A DNA stretch of 64,000 nt from Prosapia bicincta (Eukaryota > Arthropoda > Insecta > Hemiptera > Cercopidae), in contig JBAIZL010000008.1 in the NCBI GenBank assembly GCA_036971475.1, positions 33,842,086 through 33,906,085 of the forward strand, in the 5' to 3' direction. This document shows, one piece after another, positions 12,898-25,264 of this stretch (position 1 is the first letter of the stretch; the number at the start of each line of letters is the position of its first letter). A program made the position numbers and the translations under genes. The notes under the pieces are model-generated. The model had not been told where the DNA came from and did no database searches. It worked only from the letters and a program-made list of their open reading frames with translations.

Positions 12898-13200
12898 CAA
12901 ATTAACATGTAACGATTGTCCCAGCTGTTACATCGGCCAAACCGGTAGGTGATTCAATACACACTTCAAAGAACACATTACCCAAAGAAATCAAACAAAC
13001 CCAAAATCCAGCTATGAAAACACCTAAAAAATATGCAACACATACGGACATACATACTAATTTAAATGTTCTCCACATATGAAAACAAAGTAAAAAACTA
13101 ACAACTTTAGAAAAATACAAGATATACAAATACCACTCAACAGATAAAGAAAACATATTAAATGATCACACACATTTTGAAGCCTTTTCCATTACATGAC
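12898..13200 (+). pseudogene. PLE GIY-YIG endonuclease fragment
   Basis: The frame from 12898 reads KLTCNDCPSCYIGQTGR, then a stop where the family has Ser/Arg, then FNTHFKEHI. CxxC followed by YIGQTGR is the hallmark of the PLE C-terminal endonuclease. Further stops follow. A family D terminal repeat lies just downstream in the same orientation (13270-13362), consistent with the normal order endonuclease then 3' terminal repeat. Confidence 0.7.
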
Positions 13201-13269
13201 ACACAACCAAAATAACCCACCCCATTCCACAGTCATAATTCCATCCCGTTACAGCCTTTGTACCTAACA

Positions 13270-13362
13270 CGATGCAGCCAGTAGAGGGTTAGCTTCGTAA
13301 AAGGAATGAATGTTTTGAAACAAATCAGCAAGTAAGCCATTACGTATTCACTTAGTTAAGTA
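13270..13362 (+). repeat. PLE family D terminal repeat
   Basis: Second copy of the family D repeat. The structured core is at 13292-13329: GCT pairs with AGC, the core is TCGTAAA plus A, a weakened hairpin spans 13303-13316, GAAA is at 13317-13320 and UC at 13325-13326. It is more decayed than the copy at 39556. Confidence 0.5.
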
Positions 13363-13969
13363 CTTTTTAATTATATATATCGTACTAATTATTTAAGTAA
13401 TAATGAAATTATTTTTGAAAAAAATTCCTTTTACTCCTTTGGGATCAGCAATGTAATTCTTCATATTTTACGCTGGCAACCAAGCAGCACTAAGTAAGAT
13501 GTACAAAAGTATTTTCATGCCGAAGACTAACACCATAGGATTTGTATTCATCATTTTTTAAAATGTATAAATAAAATGTTTACTGTTCTTTATAATACTA
13601 TTCTCGGTAATCGAATTTTTCTATTACTCCTTCGGGTAATTTTCATTTTAAATACTCCCAGCTAAGCTAAGTATTCATACATGGAAGTATAATTTTAATC
13701 TGCTACTTGAATTCAATATTCTATAAGTCAGACTGAAGTGTGTTATTGTTACTTTTTCTAATAATATTAGTGCACTTTCAACATAAAACAGCTAAATAAA
13801 TAATAGAATGCTGTATCATGAAAATTAAGACTCAACATTTATACATTCCTTTGTTATTGTTAAGGCTTAACAACCTTTTAAAGGAAGATTTGTTGCCCAG
13901 CTTCTAACACATGCATTTTATATATTTAATTTTTAGTTAATAATTATATCTTCCCAATATAAAAGAAAA

Positions 13970-14345
13970 TTTTTGTTTTATTCGTGCTCATTGTGAAGGT
14001 AGCATAGATAGTAGCACCCCTAGCGGGTAAAAATGTAAAATATCGTACGAGGTAGTAACTCAGGGTAATTAACTGACATCACCTCATGTGACGCAAGCAT
14101 GGTCTGATATCGCCAGATCCAATGCACCAATCGAAAAATTCGAAATAATAACCAAGGGTGGGATTTCCGTTGGCGTGCCCCTTCAGAAGCCCCAGTTCTC
14201 CAAAAGTCTTTGAACGAGACGGACGTAATGGCATTTTCGGACGTAACCTAGAAATTTATAAGCTTCCAGCATTCAAAATTTTAAGATATCAAGGCCGGTA
14301 CCAAATTTATTAACGCAACCAAAGAAGAAGTCAGAAGCGATTATT
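13970..14345. other. Higher-GC island, unrecognised
   Basis: This stretch (from about CGTGCTCATTGTGAAGG) is clearly less AT-rich than its surroundings and contains no long open frame. It could be a repeat or a regulatory or non-coding exon. No terminal repeats or coding domains were recognised. Confidence 0.4.
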
Positions 14346-15115
14346 TATGTATTTCAAATGAGTAAAAGTTAATATCATTTTTGTTTAAGTGCGCTGATTT
14401 GCAAGAGCGATGTGTTAAGTGTTTAGTGATTCCAAAAGCCATGGGCAATGTTTAATATGTTTTAAAGTGTTTTATAAGTGATGTGCACAATCAGGTACGT
14501 TTTAGATAATAATAAAGAAGATGTATTTTAATGTTAACTAAGTTGAATTTTAAATGATTAACGGTTAACACATGAACGGTAGAAATTGTCCCTTGAATAT
14601 TTATGTCAGAATTAATTTGGAAAACTTAAGTTACTATCTTGTCGATATATTTAAATTTTAAAAGATAATAAGTAATTAAAATGTATGGAATAATTAGCAG
14701 TAATTAAAAGTAAATTACTCGACACATTGGTGTCATTTGTTCTTTTGTAATTTGTCACTGATTAATAAATTGTATGACTTTGTATTTTAAAAATTTAAAT
14801 TCTCATTTCACAAGTAAACTAGAACGTTACAAACTTTCAATTTTCATTTCAAGTAACCTAGTTTTGCCTTCCGAACATATCAGAAGATCGTTTACAGAAA
14901 GACATTATTATGCTTGGCTGGAAACGGAGAACTAGATAGAGCCCTGGGTAAGTAAGGTAATTAATTTGTTAATTAGTAATTAACACACATTTTTAATAAA
15001 ACCCTGATAAATACTTACCCCAGGAAAAAGGCTCAACTGTTACAAGCTTTGAAGATGACAGGTATAGGTCATGACACAGTATTCTGACTCATTACTAAAG
15101 GAATGTGTAGTGTCT

Positions 15116-15295
15116 ACAATAATTTGTTTTGTAAAGATAAGCTATAAAGGATGCCTATCTACCTTAATGGTAGATTTGTTCAAGTGTAGCCCCATAAAGC
15201 TTACGCCTAGAGGTATTATATGTTTTCAAATGCCATTATATCCCAATACTAAAAAATCTGTTATTTTCATTAGTGCTCATTTTAAAACAACATGA
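15116..15295 (+). repeat. Dispersed repeat, copy 1
   Basis: About 180 bp align with 20528-20727. Shared blocks are ACAATAATTTGTTTT, AATGGTAGATTTGTT and TTAGTGCTCATTTTAAAA. The short open frame across it is not shared by the second copy, so it is non-coding repeat of unknown class. Confidence 0.65.
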
Positions 15296-15947
15296 TGGGA
15301 AATTTGATAAAACCGTCAAAGAAGGGTTTTCTATTATCATGGCATTAAAAGTCATGATATAATGTCCTATTAAAATGTATACAGTACAGAACTTCAGGAA
15401 GTTACTGCTGTCCTTGATTTACTTTGAAGATTTTAAGAATTAGAAGAATGTGTACCAGATTCGTTTTATGGTTCATTAGTTGAAAACTGGTTGACAACAA
15501 AAGGTCAACTAAAATATGAAAAAAAATACTAGACTTTTTATAAATATGTTGAAGATAATAATAGGCTAAAATTCTTTTCCTTAATTTCTAAACTATGGTA
15601 GGCCTACAGTTCATTTTTACTAATAAATTGGCAGTAGAAAAATTTGGGCTTACTACTAATTTACATAACACATGTTTTCATAGTGTTAGTGAAAATGAAA
15701 TGAGGTCACTGAATATTTAAGTGACTAGATACATGTAATGTACTGTCTAAGATCCTATAATTCAAATTTTCTGTAGGTAAGTTTTTTTATTTCCTTGGAT
15801 ATTCGAGATATAGAAATTTGATTTTATTTGTTTATTTCTTACAAAACTTTGTAACATTTATTATTGTAATTATATTATGAAGGTGTATGTCTTATTTTAA
15901 AAAAGCAATGTGTATTAATGCTCTTGTGTGAAAAAGGCAAACTTATT

Positions 15948-16100
15948 ATAGATACAAAGGTAAAAGTCAAAATAGCAACTCAAAATGTCACAAAAAATTA
16001 ATTTTTAATAAACACACACACAACAAACTAGTTTCGGCGACAATGTCGCCTTCCTCAGTGCTTGGCTACTACAATTTATTTTAACTTTTACCTTTGTGAA
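15948..16100 (-). repeat. PLE-like terminal repeat E with canonical hammerhead core
   Basis: Flanked by an inverted AAAGGTAAAAGT. On the minus strand from 16062 to 16022: AGCA; core CTGAGGA (a perfect CUGANGA) plus one A; a perfect 6-bp hairpin GGCGAC/GTCGCC with loop ATT; GAAA; a minimal third stem ACTAGT (its first A is the last of GAAA); H17 = U; and UGUU pairing with the initial AGCA (one G-U pair). All hammerhead parts are present in order. No PLE coding sequence is attached, so the element class is inferred from analogy with the other families. Confidence 0.6.
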
Positions 16101-16188
16101 TAGTTCTCACTAGCTAAGCTCTAATTAACTAAATTATTATAGATAATTTCTTAAAACTAATATGGAAAGTAAATTATTTTCATTGCAG

Positions 16189-16371
16189 AACTCTCTTATT
16201 TTGCAGATAACACAACTCATGCAAAGAACGATAAATGATATAATAAAGACAATTAGTAATGCTAACACATTTCCTCAGATAAAACTTGATGCTGTCTATG
16301 TAGGAGGCAATGTAACCATGGTACCATCAACTAATGAAATATTTAACAGTTTTCACAGGATCATTGATACT
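16189..16371 (+). CDS. Axonemal dynein heavy chain, exon 4
   Basis: Sixty-one codons between TTGCAG and ACT|GTAAGA, phase 0 on both sides. It encodes ITQLMQRTINDIIKTISN and ends FNSFHRIIDT. A second possible acceptor (TTTTGCAG before 16207) would shorten it by six codons in frame. It fits the dynein heavy chain tail by continuity with exon 5. Confidence 0.7.
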
Positions 16372-16615
16372 GTAAGAAATGATTTATTGTTTTGTTAGAA
16401 CGTTTAGGCATAGTTAAGATACACTTTAATAAAAACTGTACTTCTTTATGGGCAAAACTTTTATAAAAATTTAAAATATTCAATACGTTTTTTGTCATCA
16501 CTTATGATGTTGAAAATATTACTTTTTTGTTTTACTATTTTCACTGTGGTAAATTAAAGTACAAAGTATTTTAATGACTCTTTGAACAAAGACTCATTAA
16601 CACTTTAGCTGCCAT

Positions 16616-18790
16616 CAGGGCTGTAGATACAAGGGTCAATCCATTAGGAAGACATAAACTGGACTGCTTTGCACATGACGTCAGAGCCGAGCCACTTTCA
16701 CAGGAGCCACTATGCCAGCATTATGTTGCTACTAGTTTCTCATTAATATCATTTTTTACATTAAGCGTATCTGTACAGTTTTCAACACTAATGCAAGTTT
16801 TATTTTAGTTGTAGTGTAATTGTAAAGTAGAAAAATTGTTCTAGCCTATATATTAGGTAAATAATAATACAATATGAAGGTAAATGTAATATGGTAATAG
16901 AATTTGATACCTAGTGGTATGCAATCATGAATTTAGAAAACAAATTTTTGTTATTATAATATAGTATATAGTTTTGAGAGGCAACTCATCCAATAAGAAA
17001 ATTTATTTCATGAAGTATATTTTACAAAGAGCTGTCTGTAAAAATTATAAGTGAAAACAATCATTAAAAAAATGGTATACGCAATGAACTAAATTATAAT
17101 ATTGTATGATTAGTAGTTTTTACCACAAACGTTCTCCATTGTTGCCGAAGATTCATTATCGTAACATAAATGTTCTTATGAAGTGAAACAACTTTTTTAA
17201 ATTCTACAAAATATCATTGATAACAAAATACTGATACATAAATTAAAAAATATATAATGTTCCAAACGTATTATGTTGTTTAAATTGTGGGTATATTTTC
17301 CTTATTACTTCAAACTGTTTAATTTAATTTTGTAAGTTTCCTGGTCCATTTTTGGTTATCATTTATCTTTTTATACACATTTTCAATAAGGAACCGAATT
17401 TTGATGTAGGTACGGACGAGAAATTTACGCTTGATGGCTTCTTCAGAGATAACACCGAGCACTTCTAATTGATTTTACTTAATTGTGAAGCTATTGATTT
17501 TACTTTCTCTACGATTCCACTGTCCTTACAAAAGTCTTTTTCTCCATGGACTAAAACTATCTTCGACAATTTGAGCACCAAGAAAAAATCCTCACTGGGT
17601 ACTCCTAACCCACCTTTAGATAATAGTTTCAATCCATGATAGGTTTGTCATATCACTTGTGGATATGATAGAACCTTTTATACCCAAAAGTGGGTATTTG
17701 TCATGCAGTTTAAAAGCTACGTAACCGGCTACATAACGGAGACTTTCTATTTTTAAAGTGTCACATTCATTATTAAATTTTAATACCTGTTCACTGAACA
17801 TTTGAAAGGTACCATCCTCTGCAGGACTATTAGATTCATCATTGACTTCATGAAACTGTTGTAATATTTTTGCTGCCGGGCAGAGTTCTTCCGGGTTTTT
17901 TCTGCGCTTCCTAGAGGAACAATTAATGTTAAACACTCTTCAGTATAGGCTTCCCTGTTCAATTTATTCAACATAATCGAGGTTGCATGTTTTCCCATAT
18001 CGAAGCATCTTAATCTATAATTGAAATTCAGTGAATTGGAGTGATCAAATTCTCGTATTAAAGAAATAGGTTTTCCAGGACATCCTGATTTAGTTTTGTG
18101 GTCAGTACATATTTAGAATTACATGTCTTTTGCAAATACACAAACAAGTGTACCAAAGACTGAATCGATACTAAAATACCATTTTGAAAAAAAAAATTTT
18201 TTAAACCATAAATCAACGTGCACTTTATAAAATTCTACGTGTTCTGTAAGGTTTTCACTTGCTGTTAAAGGTTAATGCCAAAAGTATTTCTCTCTGCCTG
18301 AGATGTATATGGTGCCTTTGAAATAAATATGTCAAACCAATCACTGAATTCTTGCACTAGGTCCCAAGTATCTTTCCAATTAGGATTGTTTAGGAAACCT
18401 TTTTTTTTATGGTATTTTAGAGCTTTAGCTATGGAACGAGAAGAAAGTACTGCAGCCAATCTTACATTTTGCTTAATTTTTGCCTTCACATAAATATGTT
18501 CGTACATCAATTTGAAAGCTATCTTTAAATTGATTTTTAGTAATTCAATTTCTCTCCTATACTATTTTTTTGCTATTTATCTTTTGGTAATACTGCACAG
18601 TTTGGCATCGTACACTTCAACTTAAACCACATTCACAAAGCTAAACATTAACTAACCAAAACTACACAATGTTGTCTGGGCAATGGCAAGAAGAATGTTC
18701 TGCTTGTCCAGCTTCTCGACTGTGACGTCACAGTCGTGGTGGGAACGCTGGCAGTGTGCGCATAGGTAGACCCTTGTATGTACGGCCCTG
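16616..18790 (-). mobile_element. P element / THAP9-like transposon nested in piggyBac
   Basis: Ends begin CAGGGCTGTAGATACAAGGG on the left and, inverted, CAGGGCCGTACATACAAGGG on the right. AGCTGCCAT is present on both outer sides (16607-16615 and 18791-18799), giving an 8-9 bp target duplication, as for P elements. The transposase lies on the minus strand and is broken. Confidence 0.85.
17616..18510 (-). pseudogene. P-element/THAP9-like transposase remnant
   Basis: The minus frame from 18510 reads YEHIYVKAKIKQNVRLAA, then NWKDTWDLVQEFSDWFDIF. This is the region after the catalytic domain in P-element transposases. A second piece (17936-17616) includes IESLRYVAGYVAFKL, the conserved C-terminal block. 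Frames are interrupted between them. The N-terminal THAP zinc finger and most of the RNase H-like catalytic core are not recognisable in the space remaining before 18790. Confidence 0.75.
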
Positions 18791-19879
18791 AGCTGCCATG
18801 TTGGGCCTATTGGCTTGACGGCCTAGTAGACTTAACCGAATTTCGTCAGGCCACTAGGCCCGACATTCTTGTCTAGTAACGTTTTAGGTTTATTCTTATT
18901 ACTCAATTGATGTTGCTACTTTTGGAAAAATGAATGCACAGTATTAAGCAATAACTACACACTACTTACAGAAGTAATTACGATGTTTCTTTGTTTGATA
19001 GATTAATACTGACAGCAATTTAAACAAGATTTTAATTTAGGAAATTTTTGTCTTGAGTTACGGCCTGATACACTTATTTCTTTACAATTTTAGTGAAGTT
19101 GAGTTGATTATTCCCATCAAACAAGTTGGTTCATTGAAAGAAGTTAATCTTTATATACTTTCATAATAAAATAAATAATTTTTCATGACATATTATATTG
19201 ATTTTCACTATTGTTTATAAAATTTCACAGAACCTAAAAAACAAGTCAGATATATTGACTAAATATTCAGTTGTACAATAATTCTTAGAAAAACATTTTC
19301 TGTTGAAGTTAAGTACAAACATTGGTACACTTGGATAAATTCATCTTTACTAGGAAGTATATTATAACGTAAATTCCTTAAAAAGTAAATGATTAAGTTT
19401 CAAAACTTTTACTTGTTATAAATCTTGTGTAGTGTTCATCGGATCTGAAGCATTATTTATCAGACAGAGATTTTGTTTACACTTCCGTTCTATACACAAA
19501 ATAATTATAAACTCACAAAACAATCACATGTGACACGTAAACATGTCTTCATGATAAGCGCCAAAACACTTTTCTCACCAGTCAGCCTATTAAGTGGGTA
19601 AACGGAACATGAAATTGTGGTTTTGTTGTTTATTGTTTACACAAAAAATTTAAAGACAGTGTTGCACAGATAAGAAAATATAAATACTTTAGGAACTATG
19701 TTGGCCAATTGGCCCAACACGTGTTTATATATATATATATATTATGATAAGAAACGTATTTTTGTACTTAGATATGAGAGGGGAACAAAAAACAGTACAC
19801 ATTGTTTAAAAATAAGCTTATAAAATTTTGGCAATTCTCCAGGAAAACGTCGATATTGTGGCCGGCAGCTAAAGTGTTA

Positions 19880-21375
19880 AAGTACAAAGACACTGCACAA
19901 TGTTTATCATTTTAGAAATAGCTATAAAATGAAAACATATGCTCAGTTCCTGATAATACTGTTTATTGTCATGTACATGATTCTCAGTTCTTGACTTATA
20001 TCTGTACTTTCTTACCAATTTGCTGCTAAAAAAACATCGATGATAAAACCAGAATGCTAAAAATATTTTTTGTAATTTATCTCAGTGGGTTTATATGTGA
20101 TCTATGTTGTATGTTATGCCATTTGGAAAGGAGAAATTCTATTTATACATTTTTGTGTCTGTACTGCTTGCAACACATTTTTATGGTACAGAGAAATTAA
20201 ATTAACACATACAAGCAAACAGATTTTATACATAAAACATGAAAATAAAAATTAAGTAAACAATGTATTTAAACCACATTTACAACTACTTGTACTTGTA
20301 AAAGCACAGGTTGACATGTACTTTTTGTGTTTTTATGGTTTCAAGTAAAAATACTTGGCCACGCTATGTCCTGGTCTATATTTTTGACAGAACATGTATT
20401 TGTGGGCGACAATATTATGTTGAGGTGTAGGAACCAAGTCAGGAATGCTAGATTCTATTAAACTGTAATGAAATTAATACAGACTCATTTTTTTTACTTG
20501 TAATGAATGTTTAATTGAATAAAGATTGTACAATAATTTGTTTTATAAAGATAAGTTATAGATGAGGCCTATATATCCTAATGGTAGATTTGTTAATGTT
20601 AAACATAAACAAATGCTGCACAAATCATTCATCTAAAGGTACTGTATGTTTTCATGTGTCAATAATATCCAGAGACTAAAAAATTTATTCTTTTTTAATT
20701 AGTGCTCATTTTAAAATAATAACATTTGAAAGATACAGGTAAATAATTCTTGTGCCACTTTAATGTCTTACATAAACAGGAATAATACTAGTTCTAAGAG
20801 GACACTTTTCTGTCTGATTGATCAACTCCGTTCATAAAATTATTATATTTTATGACAGTTGAAAGGTTCTTTTCTATACCTCCTTTGTTTGACAATTTTA
20901 CCATTGTTTTCACACAAATCACACTAAAAAGCCAATGCCCAACTTCATTACAAGACAGAATATGAACAAATAGCCTTAAAGTTGAACTTAATTGTCAAAA
21001 CACTCACTCTTATCACTGGAATATATAAACAAAACATAAAGCAGCTCCAAACTTGCTCTTGAGCACACTGTAATAAAAATATTGTGATAGTGTCAAGAAG
21101 TTCACTGCAGTTTATGTGATTAATAAGAAATGTCCCCAGACCATTGTTGCAGTGAACCTGTTAATCAAAACAACAATTGAAAACTCTTTGTGGTGACTCA
21201 TTCACAGAAGAGGTGAGTCAGAACCCCTTCTGTTTTGTGATTTTTGCACCTTTAATAATAAACTGAATTACTGTAATTTAAATAGACCTGGGCAATTATA
21301 GTTCCTTAAAATAGGTAAACATTAATAAAAATCTGTGAAAACAAAAATAGTTTAGTTGTATAACATATTTATAAT
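19880..21375. other. AT-rich intron with one dispersed repeat copy
   Basis: No exon or domain was recognised. Positions 20528-20727 are the second copy of the dispersed repeat seen at 15116-15295. The remainder shows nothing supportable. Confidence 0.5.
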
Positions 21376-21379
21376 TAAT

Positions 21380-21484
21380 CACTTTTACATTAGTTTATGA
21401 CTATCCGAACTTTAAATTTAGTAAATTTTCTAAATTTAAAGTTCGGATAGTCATAAACTAATGTAAAAGTGATTAATAAGTTTC
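21380..21484. repeat. Near-perfect palindrome of PLE family F end
   Basis: Arms of about 45 bp, with AGTTTATGACTATCCGAAC and its complement, meet around 21420-21432. The arm matches the segment just downstream of the hammerhead-like element in family F (62600-62680, 54130-54190). The ribozyme part itself is absent, so this is a head-to-head pair of family F ends truncated before the core. Confidence 0.75.
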
Positions 21485-22221
21485 ACTGAATGTATTGGAC
21501 TACAAAATTCAAACTATCTATAATAAAATAATTGCATGTAAATGAGATCATACGACTAATTTTAATAATTCCGAGAATTTGAAATTATTTCAAATGTTAT
21601 AGAAATTGTAAGAATTAACAAACATACGAATTTGGACATATTTCCAAATTAAGTATTTTGATTGTTGTATTATAAAACTAATGCGTAATGTATAAATGTT
21701 TTGTGAAAAAAAGAAGAAGTATTTCTATTAAAAGTTATTTGTTGTTGTGTTGAATCAAGTTATTTTCAAAGCAATTGCACTTAAGCTGTTTAATATTACC
21801 AAATGGAATAACAAATAAATTGCTATTGATTGCTATATTGTAACATTTTGTACAAATAATTTTATATTCACAATAACACAACTTAAAAAATTTCACTAAT
21901 TATTTTTCCATTTACAAGATTCTAACTGTTTTTTATACTTTAATGAACCTAAAGCACAAGATGAGTTTTTTTAATAGCAGCATCTTGGTAACTTACAGCA
22001 TTTTAAAAGTGAACAATTAATTATGTTTTTTAGTTATTTGATGTTTTTGAGTGCGAATTAGCACAATGATTGTCTATAAGAGCCATACTGTTTCTTGAAC
22101 ATGATGCCATTTGTTCAAAAGTTCTCAGAGTTAAAGTGTGATATGAGACATGATTTCATGTAAATTGGACCAAGTAATAAATTACATTATTTAATCTTGA
22201 GGTCCAAATATATTTCTAACA

Positions 22222-23167
22222 TTTGTTGATTCCATCTTCGCGTGAGCCACTAGTAATCACTTACAACTTTTTTTAAAAAAATGTTTTACTTGCCTATAGT
22301 AGCACTTACTTTTTTTGTGTTGAGGACGGCCGAGATGTGTCCCGTTTCGGGACGGCCGTTTCGGGAGAGTTACGGTCTGAGTTGACAAAGGGACACATCT
22401 CCCGAAACGGCCGTCCTCAACACAAAAAAAGTAAGTGCTACTATAGGCAAGTTAAAACATTTTTTAAAAAAAAGTTGTAAGTATATTTCTAAGTGTAGGC
22501 AAGTTTTTATGAACATAAATTAATCACTTACACTTTAAAAAAATACTTTAACTTGCCTATAGTAGCACTTACTTTGCTTGTTGAGGACGGCCGTTTCGGG
22601 AGATGTGTCCCTTTGTCAACTCAGACCGTAACTGATCTAAAGGTTTACGTAAACCTTGACGTAAACCTTGAGATCAGTTACGGTCTGAGTTGACAAAGGG
22701 ACACATCTCCCGAAACGGCCGTCCTCAACAAGCAAAGTAAGTGCTACTATAGGCAAGTTAAAACATTTTTTTAAAGTGTAAGTGATTACTAGTAGCTCAC
22801 GCGAAGATGGAATCAACAAATATTAATATTGCAAGCCGAGCATCAACCATCCATCGTTACCGTAACGTACATCTCAAGGTAACAAAATTTTCCCTTCACA
22901 TCTCTTTCAACATACAGTGTCTAAAACATAAAATCACACCCAATTACGCCAAAATACAAATTAAAAACAAAAATAACAACCCAGCTGCTATAAAAACCAT
23001 ACGACGTAAACCTTGAGATCATTAACGGTCTGAGTTGACAAAGGGACACATCTCCCGAAACGGCCGTCCTCAACAAGCAAAGTAAGTGCTACTATAGGCA
23101 AGTTAAAACATTTTTTTAAAGTGTAAGTGATTACTAGTAGCTCACGCGAAGATGGAATCAACAAATG
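22222..23167. repeat. Cluster of PLE family A terminal repeats
   Basis: Three blocks. A head-to-head pair lies at 22222-22500 and a second pair at 22510-22823, whose axis is a short palindrome around TTTACGTAAACC. A third, single repeat is at 22995-23167. The blocks begin or end with the same ~38-bp flank (TTTGTTGATTCCATCTTCGC or its complement). Between the second and third, 22807-23000 carries a possible N-terminal PLE coding fragment in + orientation that runs into the third repeat. Confidence 0.75.
22378..22419 (+). ncRNA. Hammerhead-like element, family A (U3-A8 core)
   Basis: TGAG (22378-22381) pairs with CTCA (22416-22419). Between them: core TTGACAA plus one A; stem II GGGA/TCCC with loop CACATC; GAAA at 22404-22407; self-complementary CGGCCG as stem III; and UC at 22414-22415 as the expected cleavage position. 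Every hammerhead segment is present in order. Compared with the CUGANGA consensus, position 3 is U and position 8 is A. Near-identical copies occur on + at 5372, 22687 and 23033, on - at 5352 and 57034, and in degenerate form at 58840. Activity is unproven. Confidence 0.55.
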
Positions 23168-23315
23168 ATAAATTAATGATATTTAAATTTTTATTTTAAT
23201 ATTACAGAGTTATTTGATTTTTCAGTTTTGACACATTAAAGCCTTGTATATTTTGCCATATAACTATAGTACTATTTAAATGTTTCTTAAAATAATATAT
23301 TTGCTTTTAATGTAG

Positions 23316-23490
23316 ATCTCATACATGGGTCAAGATATGCCTGCAATGGAAGCTTGGTTTGCTGTCCCTTGTCCTAATAAGTTTGTTTCTGTAAAAAGGA
23401 GTGATTCATTTCTTAGAAGTTCCCATGTAATACTGGAAAAGAATTTGAAAACATTATTTAAACCTATTCTAGAATATTTGTCACTAGTGG
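23316..23490 (+). CDS. Axonemal dynein heavy chain, exon 5
   Basis: The exon runs from TGTAG to GTGG|GTAAGT, 58 codons plus one base. It encodes AWFAVPCPNKFVSVKR, SFLRSSHVILEKNLKTLF and ends EYLSLVG. The upstream donor is phase 0 and the downstream acceptor supplies two bases, so the frame is kept. The block is recognisably part of an axonemal dynein tail. Confidence 0.8.
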
Positions 23491-23499
23491 GTAAGTAGA

Positions 23500-25260
23500 A
23501 AAATCAAAATCCTTTATTTATATTGCATGACTACCAGTTTTTAATTTTAATCCGGTTTGTTTCAGTCAATGTTAAATTTTTCATAATGAATTTTGTTTTC
23601 AAAAATTTAGTCAAATTATGAGCTGCATTAAAACCAATGTGGTTTACTTGCAAGATCAAAATATATTTTAATTATTTCACAAGAGTTTAAGTTTTTATTG
23701 TTGCATTGTTTATGTAAAAAACATTTGTAAAGATAATAACCAGTCAAGTATGAAAATGTGCAAATGTATCTTAATATAAGAAGTTATTTATTATAATTGA
23801 AGACCAATTATTAAAGTGATATTTTGAGTCTCATTTTATATTGCAAGATATCCACTGTTTAGAAAATATTGAGTACCAGTTGAAACATTATTTTTGGGAG
23901 GAAAATTTGACAAGTTCACAAAGCCTACAGCAGTGAATGCATTATTACAGTAATTCCATTCTTTGGAATTATGGGGCTAAGGCGGGTTCTAATTATTGAT
24001 AGCTACACAAATTATATTTTAGTTTTATTATGCAAAAGAATATCATTACAATGATAAAATCACATTATTTTAATAAATGCTAATTCATTATGGAATCCTT
24101 TCCTGAAATTTTACCTCTGGCTACTGTATTCTATCGTTATACAGAAATCCCTCTACTACTGTATTATCTATTTTATTTTTTATTAGTTATTATACAATAC
24201 ATTGTATATTAAAATGTGGTAAATAAACTAAATTTTCATATTGATTCAATGAAATTTATTTCAATTAAGTTGTCTGCTTCCCTCTGTGTTGAATATGTGA
24301 GACAATTGAGTCAATACTTTAATAAATATAGTTAGTGGGTAGAACCCAAAATTTGTCCATGGTCCAGAGTAAATCTATATAAACAGTGACCTATATTGCA
24401 TATACAGTGACACTATATTAAACAGTGACCTAGTCTTGTTGATGTCATAATTTTTCTTGTTTCCTACGCCAGGAGATTATTACCTGCCTTAATCTATGGA
24501 ACTTTTATTTCGCCCACTCTCCCCCTTTGGTTTTTATATACAGTAGTGTAATATTAATATGTTTGGTTAAATTGGGCCTTTTTTATTATTAAATTGATAT
24601 ATAGTTGTAGTTACTACTACAGCTATAGTATATTTGTCTACTATAGCTATAACTGGGGTAGGTAATTTGTCTTTGCAATTTTTGAATTAAAAAAACTATG
24701 CTATTTGTGATATTCTGCTGAATTTCATCCAACTTTTTAAGTGTTTTAGGTATTATATTTTTAAAATAAAACTCAACAGAGTTATAGAATTTCTAAAAAA
24801 TAATGGATTTTGATTTTTGAAAATATTTTATTATTAATTTTATTTAAAATGATAGTGATAAATATATAAGCAATAATAATTTGTGTGCAACTGTAATTAT
24901 TTTAAGAGAATTGACTAAGAAACTATGAAAACAATTTTAAGGATTCACTTGTCTGCACATTAGAAAACTACCGTTGTTTCAGTTTAGACTTAGTGGGAGA
25001 TAAATTGAATAACAAAATGACGTATCAACAACTGGCCATTATTAGCTCCATAAAAACACGCAGTAAATATGTTCAAACAAATAACTATTATTCTAGTTGC
25101 TTTATGCAGTGTATATTTACGGGTCAGTAATAGTCAGTTTTAGGATGCTTTATATTGTGTATTAAAAAAGAATTTTAGGCCTATTAAATGGCAAATTTAA
25201 TTTCTATTTACCATGTAGGTTTTTACTACCGTACTTAAATTTAATGTTATTTTCAATTCT
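23500..25260. other. AT-rich intron, nothing recognised
   Basis: No exon, domain or bounded transposon was seen. A short palindrome (TACTACAGCTATAGTA, near 24613) and a less AT-rich stretch around 24460-24530 stand out only weakly. Confidence 0.5.
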
Positions 25261-25264
25261 ATCA

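Larger units (their letters stand above)
16601..19876. mobile_element. piggyBac-like non-autonomous element, interrupted
   Basis: TTAA at 16597-16600 and 19877-19880 flank inverted ends CACTTTAGCTGCC and its complement GGCAGCTAAAGTG. TTAA target duplication with C-starting ends is the signature of piggyBac. Removing the nested P element leaves roughly 1.1 kb with no recognised transposase, so it depended on enzyme supplied elsewhere. The left end is split from the body by the nested insertion after only 15 bp. Confidence 0.75.
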
